Shown in pieces: positions 50,244 through 59,416 of a DNA stretch of 64,000 nucleotides. Below the pieces are notes generated by a model that did no database searches, had not been told where the DNA came from, and saw only the letters and a list, made by a program, of their open reading frames with translations. The position numbers and the translations under genes are program-made. The DNA comes from Hanstruepera marina. Lineage in GTDB: Bacteria; Bacteroidota; Bacteroidia; Flavobacteriales; Flavobacteriaceae. The stretch lies in assembly GCF_019880635.1 (NCBI RefSeq), contig NZ_JAINVX010000002.1, positions 248,001-312,000 of the forward strand, written 5' to 3'. Each line of letters opens with the position of its first letter. Position 1 is the first letter of the stretch.

Positions 50244-52334
50244 ATGAAAAAGTTAGCCTTATTATTTGTTTGCTGTTTTATAACGCTTTTAGGATTTTCA
50301 CAAACAGATGGTATCAGTTACCAAGCAGTTATCATTGATAACAACCCACAAGAAATACCAGGAGTTGATATTCCATCTAATAACTTGCCAAATGTACCTT
50401 TACAGGTTCAATTTTCAATTATTGATAACAATGGATCTGTTGAATACCAGGAAATCCATAGTACAACAACCGATGCTTACGGAATGATTCATTTAATGAT
50501 TGGTCAAGGTCAAACTGTAATAAATAGTTTCAACCAAATATATTGGAATAATGAAAAATATTTGAAAGTTGAAATAGATTTGAACGATGGAAATGGTTGG
50601 GTAGGTTTCAGCTATCAAGAACTTACTTATATACCTTATGTAAAGCATCGTGAAATCATTGCAACTTCAACATTGGATGTAGATGGTGCTACTAATTTAA
50701 ACAACAGTTTTTCAGTAAACAATGCGAGTCCGTCTCACTTAACAGGTGATTTGACTGTAGATGGAAATACAAATTTAAATGGTGCTCTAACAGTTTTTAA
50801 TCAAGAGCCAACTTTACTTACGGGAGATTTAACCGTAGAAGGAACAGCTAACTTTTCTGATGGTGTATTTGATAATATTACGGTAAACCAACATGCAGCA
50901 TTAAACACAGTAACAGCTGACGGAGTAGTAAACTTTAATAGTGATTTTTATGTCAATAATCAAAGCCCTACTGATTTATCAGGGAACTTAACGGTTGATG
51001 GGGAATCAGAATTTTTCAATAGAGTAAAAATAGATGTTTCATTGGCTGAAACAGATATAGATGATTATGATGCTTATCCATTACAGATAGAGGGAAGTCA
51101 ACAAGGAATCGCTATTAAACTGGCTCCTAATTCACCAAATAGAAATAATAATTACATATCTTTTTGGGATGGTGATAACACGATAAGGGGTAGAATAGAA
51201 GCGAATGAAGGTCTTGTTTCAATATCAACGGATATTATTTGGGATCTTATTACCATTCCCGACTTTGGTGATGTCATTGATGCTGATCCAGATGATACAC
51301 CTCCCGATGTAGAACCAAATCAATATTTTAATAATAATTATGCTTTTGGAGCCTATTCTTTGACTTTAGAGTTAGTATCTCATATCATTAGGTTTGGAAT
51401 TAATGTAACAGCTGCATTGGGCTTTTGCGCTACTGGAGATTGCGATGACGTGGTTTGGTCTTTTATGGACGTTGTGGTTGCTGGTATTCAGCTTGGAGGA
51501 TACATTACATATAATGAAATTAACATTGGAGTTGCTTATGAATCCGGAGGAGCAGATTATGCCGAATGGCTACGAAAATACAATACAAATGAAGTATTGA
51601 GCTTTGGTGATGTAGTAGGCGTTAAAGCAGGGATGATTTCAAAATCATTTGCAGATGCTGATAAGTTTATGGTCATTTCACAAAATCCTATGATTAGTGC
51701 TGCAATGCCTGAAAAAGGAAATGAGAAGGACTATGAAAAAGTAGCATTTATAGGGCAGGTGCCTGTAAAAGTCTTGGGTAAAGCATCAGTAGGAGATTAT
51801 ATTGTGTCAACCGGAAATGCTGACGGTTTTGCAATTGCAATTTCTCCTGACCAAATGAATATTAACGATTATAAACGGATAGTAGGAGTAGCATGGGCTG
51901 AATCCATTGGAGATAACGTTTTCAGTTATGTTCAAACAGCTATTGGGATTAATGCAAATGATTTGACATTCCAAATTGAAAAGATGCAAGTTATAATGAA
52001 TATGATGCAGGAATCTTTGGCAAAACTAGATTCAGGGTTTAAGCCCCAACTATTTGATGTGGAATCTGAAATTCAACCAAAGGAAGAATCCAAACCTGCG
52101 ACAATACAGGAGCGTATAGCTGAAAAGACAACAAGTAAAAACTATACCTCACTCAAAGAAGCCATTCAACAAATTGAAAAAGATTATATTAAACAATCTG
52201 GTTTTGATATTATGAAACTGCCATATTTACAAGAAGTTATAGATAACCCTAGCAGAGAAAATGCAGAGAAATTAGTAGACTATTACAATCGGGTATTAGT
52301 TAAATTACAGAAAATGAACCCAAGTAAATTCTAA
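50244..52334 (+). CDS. Surface fibre protein with repeated stalk
   Basis: This 696-residue protein has a signal peptide (LALLFVCCFITLLGFSQ) and an N-terminal beta domain typical of Bacteroidota fibre and collagen-like proteins (GISYQAVIIDNN, then VEYQEIHSTTTDAYGMIHLM). From about 140 to 265 a stalk of repeats of LTGDLTVDGNTNLNGALTV type follows, three copies with LTGDLTV or LSGNLTV. A C-terminal head has SGGADYAEWLRKYN, then FGDVVGVKAG, as in tail-fibre and IMC-like domains, and a final coiled-coil part. No T9SS sorting domain is present. It is probably a trimeric surface fibre. Confidence 0.78.
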   Translation: MKKLALLFVCCFITLLGFSQTDGISYQAVIIDNNPQEIPGVDIPSNNLPNVPLQVQFSIIDNNGSVEYQEIHSTTTDAYGMIHLMIGQGQTVINSFNQIYWNNEKYLKVEIDLNDGNGWVGFSYQELTYIPYVKHREIIATSTLDVDGATNLNNSFSVNNASPSHLTGDLTVDGNTNLNGALTVFNQEPTLLTGDLTVEGTANFSDGVFDNITVNQHAALNTVTADGVVNFNSDFYVNNQSPTDLSGNLTVDGESEFFNRVKIDVSLAETDIDDYDAYPLQIEGSQQGIAIKLAPNSPNRNNNYISFWDGDNTIRGRIEANEGLVSISTDIIWDLITIPDFGDVIDADPDDTPPDVEPNQYFNNNYAFGAYSLTLELVSHIIRFGINVTAALGFCATGDCDDVVWSFMDVVVAGIQLGGYITYNEINIGVAYESGGADYAEWLRKYNTNEVLSFGDVVGVKAGMISKSFADADKFMVISQNPMISAAMPEKGNEKDYEKVAFIGQVPVKVLGKASVGDYIVSTGNADGFAIAISPDQMNINDYKRIVGVAWAESIGDNVFSYVQTAIGINANDLTFQIEKMQVIMNMMQESLAKLDSGFKPQLFDVESEIQPKEESKPATIQERIAEKTTSKNYTSLKEAIQQIEKDYIKQSGFDIMKLPYLQEVIDNPSRENAEKLVDYYNRVLVKLQKMNPSKF

Positions 52335-52399
52335 TATGATAGCAAATTTTATAGAAATAATTGTTGAAGGGAGAAAGTTTGAAACCTAGCAGTTTTTAA

Positions 52400-53680
52400 T
52401 TAAGATTGCGGCTCTTCTTTATCTAACTGTTTGTTGATTTTTTTAATCGCGTTTTCAATAGATTTTTCAGGTTCAATAATATTATATTCGCCCCAAAACT
52501 CAGGATCGTTAAACCCTGAAGCTTCATCAACTAAAATGGTAGATGGTCTTAATATCAGGTCTCTATTATTCGGTTTTTCATATTTTACGTTTGTGGGTTT
52601 CCAGTCGGTAATGGCCATTTCACTGTTAAGTGTGTAATAACTGCTAAAAAGTCTACCTTTCCAATTCACTTTAAAGGTGAGCAAGATATTACTGTAGCTA
52701 TAATACCATTTGCCATTACTCGTTCTGTAATTAACGCGGTAATTGGCTTGAGTAGGATATACAGTTGCTTTGTTGGGTTTTTTACGTACAAACAGCTCGC
52801 TGGCGAGAACCTTGTTGTCAACATTTAAACTAAATATGGCACTGGTTAAGGCAAAATTTTGTGAATCGATATAAAGTTTACCATAAAACAACGGGATTTT
52901 AAGTTCTGGACGCTGCTTAAAATTCACAATATAAATAAGCTGGTCGTTAATTTGTGTGGGTTTATCAAAAGTAAAGGTGTAGTCTGATAAGTTTTCTTCA
53001 GAAAAAATATACTGCGGATATTTTATTATATCGGCAAACAAATTACTAAACGGACCGCCTTGTAACTTTAAGGCTATGGTGTCTAACCGTGAATAGTTTG
53101 TGTTTTTACGCACCTTTACAATTTTAATGGCATCGCGTTTATTGCTTGTTGTGGGTTGTTTGTAAATCTCAACAACGGCTTCAGATAAGGAGGCATTTTG
53201 GCGTCTCTTTTTAATAGTCTCTCTGTAAAAACCAGTCATTGAAATCCCAGTATTAAACGAATTGTCGCCTTTGCGTTTTAACATCAGTCGAACTAACGTT
53301 TCTGCATCTTTTGGGGCATTAATTGTCACTTCGTTTAAGGTAGTTATAGATGGGTTTAAACGAATATTAGCATTACTTAATAATACAGGTATAGAGATGG
53401 TCTGATCTTCATATCCAAGATATTGGACAACAACCGATATGCTCTTTAAGGAGTCTGGAATTTTCAATAAATAATCCCCTTCGGTATTCGTAATTGTGGC
53501 AATATTTGTCCCTTGCACAATAAGGTCTGCAAATACAAGAGGGGCTTTTGTTTTACTATCGGTAACAGAGCCGTTTATTTCTATATAGGTATTGTTTTTT
53601 TCTTGAGCAAAGACAAATGAACCTGTCAGTAAAAACAGGTTCATTACAAGTGAATAGTAATATGGATACTGTAATTTCAT
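52400..53680 (-). CDS. Exported carboxypeptidase-regulatory-like domain protein
   Basis: This 426-residue protein has a signal peptide (MNLFLLTGSFVFAQ at residue 13 onward; a start at that ATG is possible), a CarboxypepD_reg-like beta-sandwich (about 32-115: INGSVTDSKTKAPLVFADLI) and a large beta-rich C-terminal region (EVTINAPKDAETLVRLMLK and onwards) like that of DUF5686-type outer-membrane proteins but without the barrel. It is convergent with the fibre gene. Function unknown. Confidence 0.75.
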   Translation of the reverse strand: MKLQYPYYYSLVMNLFLLTGSFVFAQEKNNTYIEINGSVTDSKTKAPLVFADLIVQGTNIATITNTEGDYLLKIPDSLKSISVVVQYLGYEDQTISIPVLLSNANIRLNPSITTLNEVTINAPKDAETLVRLMLKRKGDNSFNTGISMTGFYRETIKKRRQNASLSEAVVEIYKQPTTSNKRDAIKIVKVRKNTNYSRLDTIALKLQGGPFSNLFADIIKYPQYIFSEENLSDYTFTFDKPTQINDQLIYIVNFKQRPELKIPLFYGKLYIDSQNFALTSAIFSLNVDNKVLASELFVRKKPNKATVYPTQANYRVNYRTSNGKWYYSYSNILLTFKVNWKGRLFSSYYTLNSEMAITDWKPTNVKYEKPNNRDLILRPSTILVDEASGFNDPEFWGEYNIIEPEKSIENAIKKINKQLDKEEPQS

Positions 53681-53733
53681 TGTAATAAAATGGTAATATG
53701 AAATTACGAATTATCTTTTAAATGACCCTTAAG

Positions 53734-54531
53734 TTAATTCCAAACGTAGTTTTCAAGCCAATTGGATGCATTTTGTAAATACGAAACATATTCACAAGGT
53801 TCCAGATGGGTTAGGTTAGGAGCAACTTCTAAAGTAACATCACTTCCTGCTGCGTTTGTGTCTGTTATCCAGTCTTCAATATCGGCAAGAGGAAACAGCT
53901 CATCGTTTTCACCATGAATGGCATACATGGGTATAGGCATTACCCTTGCCGATCCGTTTTGGTTATACGAGCCATACGTACTCGCCATAGGGATGGCGGC
54001 TGAAAAATAATTAGAACGTGTTTCGCCTAAATACCAGCTACCGTTTCCGCCATCACTGTAACCATTAACTACAATTTTGTTAGCATCTACTGGTAAAAAC
54101 TCTACAGCTAAATCAATTAACGATAATACTTGCTCTACGTTATAGGAATGAAACCAGGCCAATTGATCGGCATTCGGACTAATAATTATGGCATCCAAGG
54201 ATTCAAAACCAGGTTCGGCATAACAATCGGTTTGCTTATGTGCATCAGGATTGTTTATCAATACACCACCATGTAGCGTAATAATCAATGGGCGATTATT
54301 GTTTGTAAAATCTACATCTGGCATAATAACCCTAAAGTTCCAGACAAAATTAAAATGGTTTAAAAGGGCAATGTCATTATTGCCAGTTGTGAAGTCAATC
54401 TCGCTAAAGTCTTGGCGTACATCATCAAATGAACGTTGCGGCACATAAGGCTCGTCACTGTCGTCTGAACTACAGCTAAAAGTTAGCACAAGTGCAAACA
54501 GACAAATAAATGGTAATTTTAAAAGTTTCAT
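53734..54531 (-). CDS. Lipoprotein esterase (alpha/beta hydrolase, PHB-depolymerase-like)
   Basis: The start at 54531 (MKLLKLPFICLFALVLTFSC) gives a lipoprotein signal with the lipid cysteine at 20; the longer frame lacks one. The 265-residue product has the hydrolase order: LIITLHGGVL, nucleophile VNGYSDGGNGSW, acid region YAIHGENDELFPLADIEDW and NLTHLEPCEYV with a histidine. It is likely a cell-envelope esterase of the feruloyl or PHB-depolymerase-like type. It is 53 bp upstream of the carboxypeptidase-like gene on the same strand. Confidence 0.82.
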   Translation of the reverse strand: MKLLKLPFICLFALVLTFSCSSDDSDEPYVPQRSFDDVRQDFSEIDFTTGNNDIALLNHFNFVWNFRVIMPDVDFTNNNRPLIITLHGGVLINNPDAHKQTDCYAEPGFESLDAIIISPNADQLAWFHSYNVEQVLSLIDLAVEFLPVDANKIVVNGYSDGGNGSWYLGETRSNYFSAAIPMASTYGSYNQNGSARVMPIPMYAIHGENDELFPLADIEDWITDTNAAGSDVTLEVAPNLTHLEPCEYVSYLQNASNWLENYVWN

Positions 54532-54798
54532 GGTTGTCAATTTTTTAATAAATGTAATAAAAATGTGGTTATTAATCATGTAATCAGTTATAAAGTTAGC
54601 TTTCTTAAAAATGAATTTGGTATTAAATTGAGTGAATCCTACTCTTTAATTAGGGAATCGTGACATATGGTTAGGGAATAGTCTTTTTGCTGCAAATACC
54701 GGTTAAATTAAAACTTAGCTGTTAAAAAAAAGCTAAAAACCATTTATTGAAATTTAGTTTACAAAAGATGGTATCTTTACATAAATTTTGAATTGCGT

Positions 54799-56403
54799 AT
54801 GCCAACAAATAGTGTTCCCTTTCGAGAAACCCATTACTTTTCAAATTTAATATGTGATTATTTAGATGAAAAACCTGAATGGCAACCGTTTTATAATCGT
54901 TTTCCCAAAATTGAAAACTTCAAGGCTCAAATAGAAGAAAAACGAAAAACATTTTCTCCACAAACCAGAAAAAGCCTTGTAAAATCGCTTAATGAGCAAT
55001 ATAAAAATGTTGAGGCGTCGCAACTTACATTTCAAAATATAAATGCCTTACAAAACGAAACAACATTTACGGTTACTACAGGTCATCAATTAAATTTATT
55101 TACGGGGCCACTTTATTTTTTCTACAAAATAGTATCTACCATAAATCTATGTAAAGAATTAAAGGCAGCATATCCAGAATTTAATTTTGTACCCATATAT
55201 TGGATGGCTACTGAAGATCATGATTTTGAGGAAATAAATTTTTTCAACTTTAAAAATGAAAAGGTAAGGTGGGATAAAGAAGCTTCTGGAGCGGTTGGTG
55301 AATTGCATTTAAATGAAATAGAGGACGTATTTCATACTTTTGAAAGCAAACTAGGATTGGGCAAGTATGCCAATGAGTTGAAGCAACTTTTTAAAACCGC
55401 TTACTTAAAGCACCAAACTCTAACTGAAGCCACGCGATATTTGGTTAATGAATTGTTTACGGAATATGGTCTGGTAATTTTAGACGGAAATGATAAAGGG
55501 TTGAAAGCGATATTCAAACCTTATATAAAAAACGAACTTCTTGATAAAACTGCCTATAAGCATGTGTCTGAAACCAATGAAAAAATTAAGAAGGTAAATT
55601 CAGATTATACCATTCAAGTTAATCCCAGAGAAATTAATTTGTTTTATCTAAATCAAGGTATTCGAGAACGTATTGTGGAAGATAAAGGGCAATATATGGT
55701 TTTGGAAACCAATTTAAATTGGGATAAGGAAACCTTGCTAAAGGAAGTAGATAATTACCCGGAACGTTTTAGTCCAAATGTGATTTTAAGACCACTCTAT
55801 CAAGAAGTAATACTGCCTAATTTATGCTACATTGGTGGAGGAGGTGAATTGGCATATTGGTTTCAGCTTCAATCTAATTTTGAGGCTAACAATGTTACAT
55901 TTCCAATACTGTTACTTCGTAATTCGGTTTTAATTACATCTCAAAAGCAACGTTCTAAACTTGAAAAACTCGATTTAAAAATAGCAGATTTGTTTATTGA
56001 TCAGGATGAACTTGTTTCTAAAGTAACAAAACAAGTGTCTTCAATAGATATAGATTTTTCAGAACAAAAGGAACATCTCAAAAAGCAGTTTAAGGATCTA
56101 TATAAATTATCGGAACAAACCGATAAATCGTTCGTTGGAGCAGTATCGGCTCAAGAACGAAAGCAAATTAAAGGTTTGGAACATCTAGAAAAACGGTTGT
56201 TAAAAGCTCAAAAAAGAAAATATAATGAACGTTTAGACCGTGTCTCCAAATTGCAGGACGAATTATTTCCAAACAAAAGTTTACAAGAGCGTTATGCTAA
56301 TTTTTCAGAGTTTTATTTAGTGTATGGAGACCAATTTATTCAGCTGTTAGTCGTAAATTTGCAACCGCTTAAAGGGGAGTTTACAATACTAAATTTAGAC
56401 TAA
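54799..56403 (+). CDS. bshC: Bacillithiol biosynthesis cysteine-adding enzyme BshC
   Basis: This 534-residue protein is full-length BshC: TTGHQLNLFTGPLYFFYKIV, YWMATEDHDFEEIN, PNLCYIGGGGELAYWFQL in the active-site region and a C-terminal coiled-coil. It adds cysteine to glucosaminyl-malate in bacillithiol synthesis. The ATG at 54799 is preferred to a TTG two codons earlier. bshA and bshB are not in the window. The next gene starts 3 bases after the stop. Confidence 0.94.
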   Translation: MPTNSVPFRETHYFSNLICDYLDEKPEWQPFYNRFPKIENFKAQIEEKRKTFSPQTRKSLVKSLNEQYKNVEASQLTFQNINALQNETTFTVTTGHQLNLFTGPLYFFYKIVSTINLCKELKAAYPEFNFVPIYWMATEDHDFEEINFFNFKNEKVRWDKEASGAVGELHLNEIEDVFHTFESKLGLGKYANELKQLFKTAYLKHQTLTEATRYLVNELFTEYGLVILDGNDKGLKAIFKPYIKNELLDKTAYKHVSETNEKIKKVNSDYTIQVNPREINLFYLNQGIRERIVEDKGQYMVLETNLNWDKETLLKEVDNYPERFSPNVILRPLYQEVILPNLCYIGGGGELAYWFQLQSNFEANNVTFPILLLRNSVLITSQKQRSKLEKLDLKIADLFIDQDELVSKVTKQVSSIDIDFSEQKEHLKKQFKDLYKLSEQTDKSFVGAVSAQERKQIKGLEHLEKRLLKAQKRKYNERLDRVSKLQDELFPNKSLQERYANFSEFYLVYGDQFIQLLVVNLQPLKGEFTILNLD

Positions 56404-56406
56404 TTC

Positions 56407-57777
56407 ATGCATAAGATTGATATTGAACTTATTGAAATGACGTTAGACGTCATGAAGTATGCCATAGGTAGAATTTCAGCAACCGAACACGAGATAGGAA
56501 AACCTAAAAAAGCGGAAGAGCTAAAAGCTCTGGTAGGGGAAACTGTAACGGAAAAAGGAATTGGCGGCGAATATGCATTTAACCTTTGGAAAGAACATCT
56601 ATCTAAAGCCAATGTCCCGGTTGACCACCCTAGAAATTTAGCATTTGTACCGGCCTCACCAACTCGAGCAGCTGTTATGTTTGATTTAATAACTTCGGCT
56701 TCGAGTATTCATGGTGCCTATTGGATGGAAGGTGCTGGAGGTATTTTTTGTGAAAATGAAGCCATGAAATGGATTGTGTCGTTAACAGGCTTGCCCGAAG
56801 GTGCTTTTGGAGTATTTACTAGTGGAGGTACAGCTGCCAATTTATCGGCAATTGTTACGGCCAGAGAGTATTGGAGAAGAGATGATACCTATAAACGTGA
56901 AAAAGGCTTGATTATAACATCAATTGGTGCGCATTCATCAATTAAGGCCATGGCCAAAGTGGCAGATGTCGATATATTATTGGTAGATACAGAAGAAAAA
57001 CTTACTGGAAGTTCCCTTCGTGAAACTATAGACAATTTAACATTTCATCAACGTAAGCGTTTGTTTGCTGTTGTGGCAACTGGAGGAACAACCAATGCGG
57101 GAATTATTGATGATTTAGAAGGTATTGCTGAAGTTTGTGAAACAGAGCGATTATGGTTTCACGTCGATGCAGCTTATGGTGGCGGAGCTCTTGCTGCCGA
57201 CTCGGTTAGACCATTGTTTAAAGGTATTGAACGCGCAGATAGTATTACTATAGATCCTCATAAATGGATGTTTTCACCATACGATTGTGGAGCGGTTATT
57301 TATAAAAATCCAGAATTGGCCAAAGAAGCGCATTCGCAACAGGGTTCATATTTAGATATTTTTAAAGATGAAGGCGCCCATGGTTTTAATCCAACCGATT
57401 ATCAAATACAGTTAACTCGTCGAGTAAGAGGATTGCCACTATGGTTTTCATTGGCAACTCATGGTACAGATAGATATAAAGAGTCTGTAGAACGAGGCAT
57501 TGAATTGGCTCAAATTGCTGGAAGAATGATTGAGGAAGACCCAAATTTAGAATTGGTAAGAGAACCAAGCTTGTCCTGTGTGCTTTACAGAAGAATTGGG
57601 TGGAAGCCAGAAGACTATACACATTGGACTTACGAAAATCATAAAAAAGGATTTGCATTAGTTACACCAACAAAATGGAAAAATGGCAACACTTTTGAAA
57701 CCGTTTCAAGGTTTTGCTTTATTAATCCGGATACAACTGAAAAGGATATTCAGATGATTTTAGAATCCATGCAATAA
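56407..57777 (+). CDS. Pyridoxal-phosphate-dependent decarboxylase (group II)
   Basis: This 456-residue fold-type I enzyme has SGGTAANLSAIVTAREY, HVDAAYGGGALAA and the PLP lysine K286 in TIDPHKWMFSPYDCGAV, as in the aromatic-amino-acid/glutamate/aspartate decarboxylase group. Substrate unclear; aspartate, glutamate or aromatic acids are possible. It sits 3 bp behind bshC, so the two are co-transcribed. Whether this is functional is not known. Confidence 0.87.
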   Translation: MHKIDIELIEMTLDVMKYAIGRISATEHEIGKPKKAEELKALVGETVTEKGIGGEYAFNLWKEHLSKANVPVDHPRNLAFVPASPTRAAVMFDLITSASSIHGAYWMEGAGGIFCENEAMKWIVSLTGLPEGAFGVFTSGGTAANLSAIVTAREYWRRDDTYKREKGLIITSIGAHSSIKAMAKVADVDILLVDTEEKLTGSSLRETIDNLTFHQRKRLFAVVATGGTTNAGIIDDLEGIAEVCETERLWFHVDAAYGGGALAADSVRPLFKGIERADSITIDPHKWMFSPYDCGAVIYKNPELAKEAHSQQGSYLDIFKDEGAHGFNPTDYQIQLTRRVRGLPLWFSLATHGTDRYKESVERGIELAQIAGRMIEEDPNLELVREPSLSCVLYRRIGWKPEDYTHWTYENHKKGFALVTPTKWKNGNTFETVSRFCFINPDTTEKDIQMILESMQ

Positions 57778-57835
57778 ATACACAAAAAATAGAGATGGAT
57801 GTATGTCAATCTAAATGCAATTATTACTTTTGCAC

Positions 57836-59371
57836 ATGCAACACAATAACGTACTTATTTTAGACTTCGGATCGCAATATACACAGCTTATTGCGAGACG
57901 TGTAAGGGAACTCAATATTTACTGCGAGATTCACCCATTTAACAAGATTCCAAACAACATTGAAAGCTATAAAGCTGTTATCTTATCAGGTAGCCCAAAC
58001 TCGGTGAGAGGAGAAGATGTTTTGCATCCAGAATTAAAAGGCATTCGAGGCGAGAAACCTTTGTTGGCTGTTTGTTATGGTGCACAATATTTGGCACATT
58101 TTTCAGGAGGTGAAGTAGCACCTTCAAATACTAGAGAATATGGTCGGGCCAATCTATCTTATATCAAAGAAAAAGAATCATTTTTTCATAATATATATGA
58201 AGGCAGCCAAGTTTGGATGAGCCATAGCGATACCATCAAGAAACTCCCTGAAAATGGTGTGCTTTTGGCAAGTACCCACGATGTTGAAAATGCAGCTTAT
58301 AAAATTGAAGGGGAGCAGACCTATGCTATACAGTTTCATCCAGAAGTATACCATTCAAAAGATGGAAAACAATTATTAGAAAATTTTTTGGTAGATATTG
58401 CTGGTGTTAATCAAGATTGGACACCGCAATCTTTTGTAGAAGAAACAGTAGCCGACTTACAAAAGCAATTAGGTGATGATAAAGTCGTGCTTGGTCTATC
58501 TGGAGGTGTGGATTCTTCTGTGGCAGCTATGTTGCTTCACAAAGCCATTGGGAAAAACTTGTATTGCTTATTTGTAAATAATGGCTTGTTACGAAAGAAT
58601 GAATTCCATGATGTACTTGAGCAGTATAAAGGCATGGGGTTGAATGTAAAAGGCGTTGATGCTTCGGCACGCTTTTTGGAAGCCTTAAAGGGATTAAGCG
58701 ATCCAGAGCAAAAGCGTAAAGCAATTGGTCGCGTTTTTATTGAGGTTTTTGATGATGAAGCTCATGAAATTACCGATGTAAAATGGTTGGCTCAAGGTAC
58801 CATTTATCCAGATGTTATAGAAAGTGTTTCGGCAACTGGTGGGCCTAGCGCAACTATTAAAAGCCATCACAACGTTGGTGGGTTGCCAGATTTTATGAAG
58901 CTGAAAGTGGTAGAGCCCTTAAAAGCATTATTTAAGGATGAGGTTAGACGTGTTGGAGCTTCAATGCATATGGAAAAATCGCTTTTAGGTAGACACCCAT
59001 TTCCTGGCCCAGGTTTGGCTATTAGAATTTTGGGAGATATTACGGCCGAAAAAGTTCGTATATTACAAGAGGTTGACGCTGTTTTTATAAATAATTTAAA
59101 AAAATGGAATTTATATGATAGCGTTTGGCAAGCTGGAGCCATATTATTACCAGTTAATAGTGTTGGGGTTATGGGAGATGAACGTACCTATGAAAAATGT
59201 GTAGCCTTAAGAGCTGTTGAAAGTACTGACGGTATGACTGCAGATTGGGTAAATTTACCTTATGAGTTTTTACAAAAAACCTCGAACGAAATAATAAATA
59301 AGGTAAAAGGCGTTAATAGAGTAGTGTACGATATCAGTTCAAAGCCACCTGCAACAATTGAGTGGGAATAG
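57836..59371 (+). CDS. guaA: GMP synthase (glutamine-hydrolysing)
   Basis: The start at 57836 ([19 protein letters not shown]) matches family N-termini and gives 511 residues; the frame extends upstream but without family similarity. It has the glutaminase domain ([14 protein letters not shown] with the catalytic Cys, [10 protein letters not shown]), the ATP-pyrophosphatase ([15 protein letters not shown]) and the C-terminal dimerisation domain ending in [11 protein letters not shown]. It converts XMP to GMP. A -7 element TACTTTTG (57825-57832) ends 3 bases before the ATG. Confidence 0.96.
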   Translation: MQHNNVLILDFGSQYTQLIARRVRELNIYCEIHPFNKIPNNIESYKAVILSGSPNSVRGEDVLHPELKGIRGEKPLLAVCYGAQYLAHFSGGEVAPSNTREYGRANLSYIKEKESFFHNIYEGSQVWMSHSDTIKKLPENGVLLASTHDVENAAYKIEGEQTYAIQFHPEVYHSKDGKQLLENFLVDIAGVNQDWTPQSFVEETVADLQKQLGDDKVVLGLSGGVDSSVAAMLLHKAIGKNLYCLFVNNGLLRKNEFHDVLEQYKGMGLNVKGVDASARFLEALKGLSDPEQKRKAIGRVFIEVFDDEAHEITDVKWLAQGTIYPDVIESVSATGGPSATIKSHHNVGGLPDFMKLKVVEPLKALFKDEVRRVGASMHMEKSLLGRHPFPGPGLAIRILGDITAEKVRILQEVDAVFINNLKKWNLYDSVWQAGAILLPVNSVGVMGDERTYEKCVALRAVESTDGMTADWVNLPYEFLQKTSNEIINKVKGVNRVVYDISSKPPATIEWE

Positions 59372-59416
59372 TCTTTAATTAAACTTTTACCGTATATAAT
59401 TAAAAATCAATATTAC

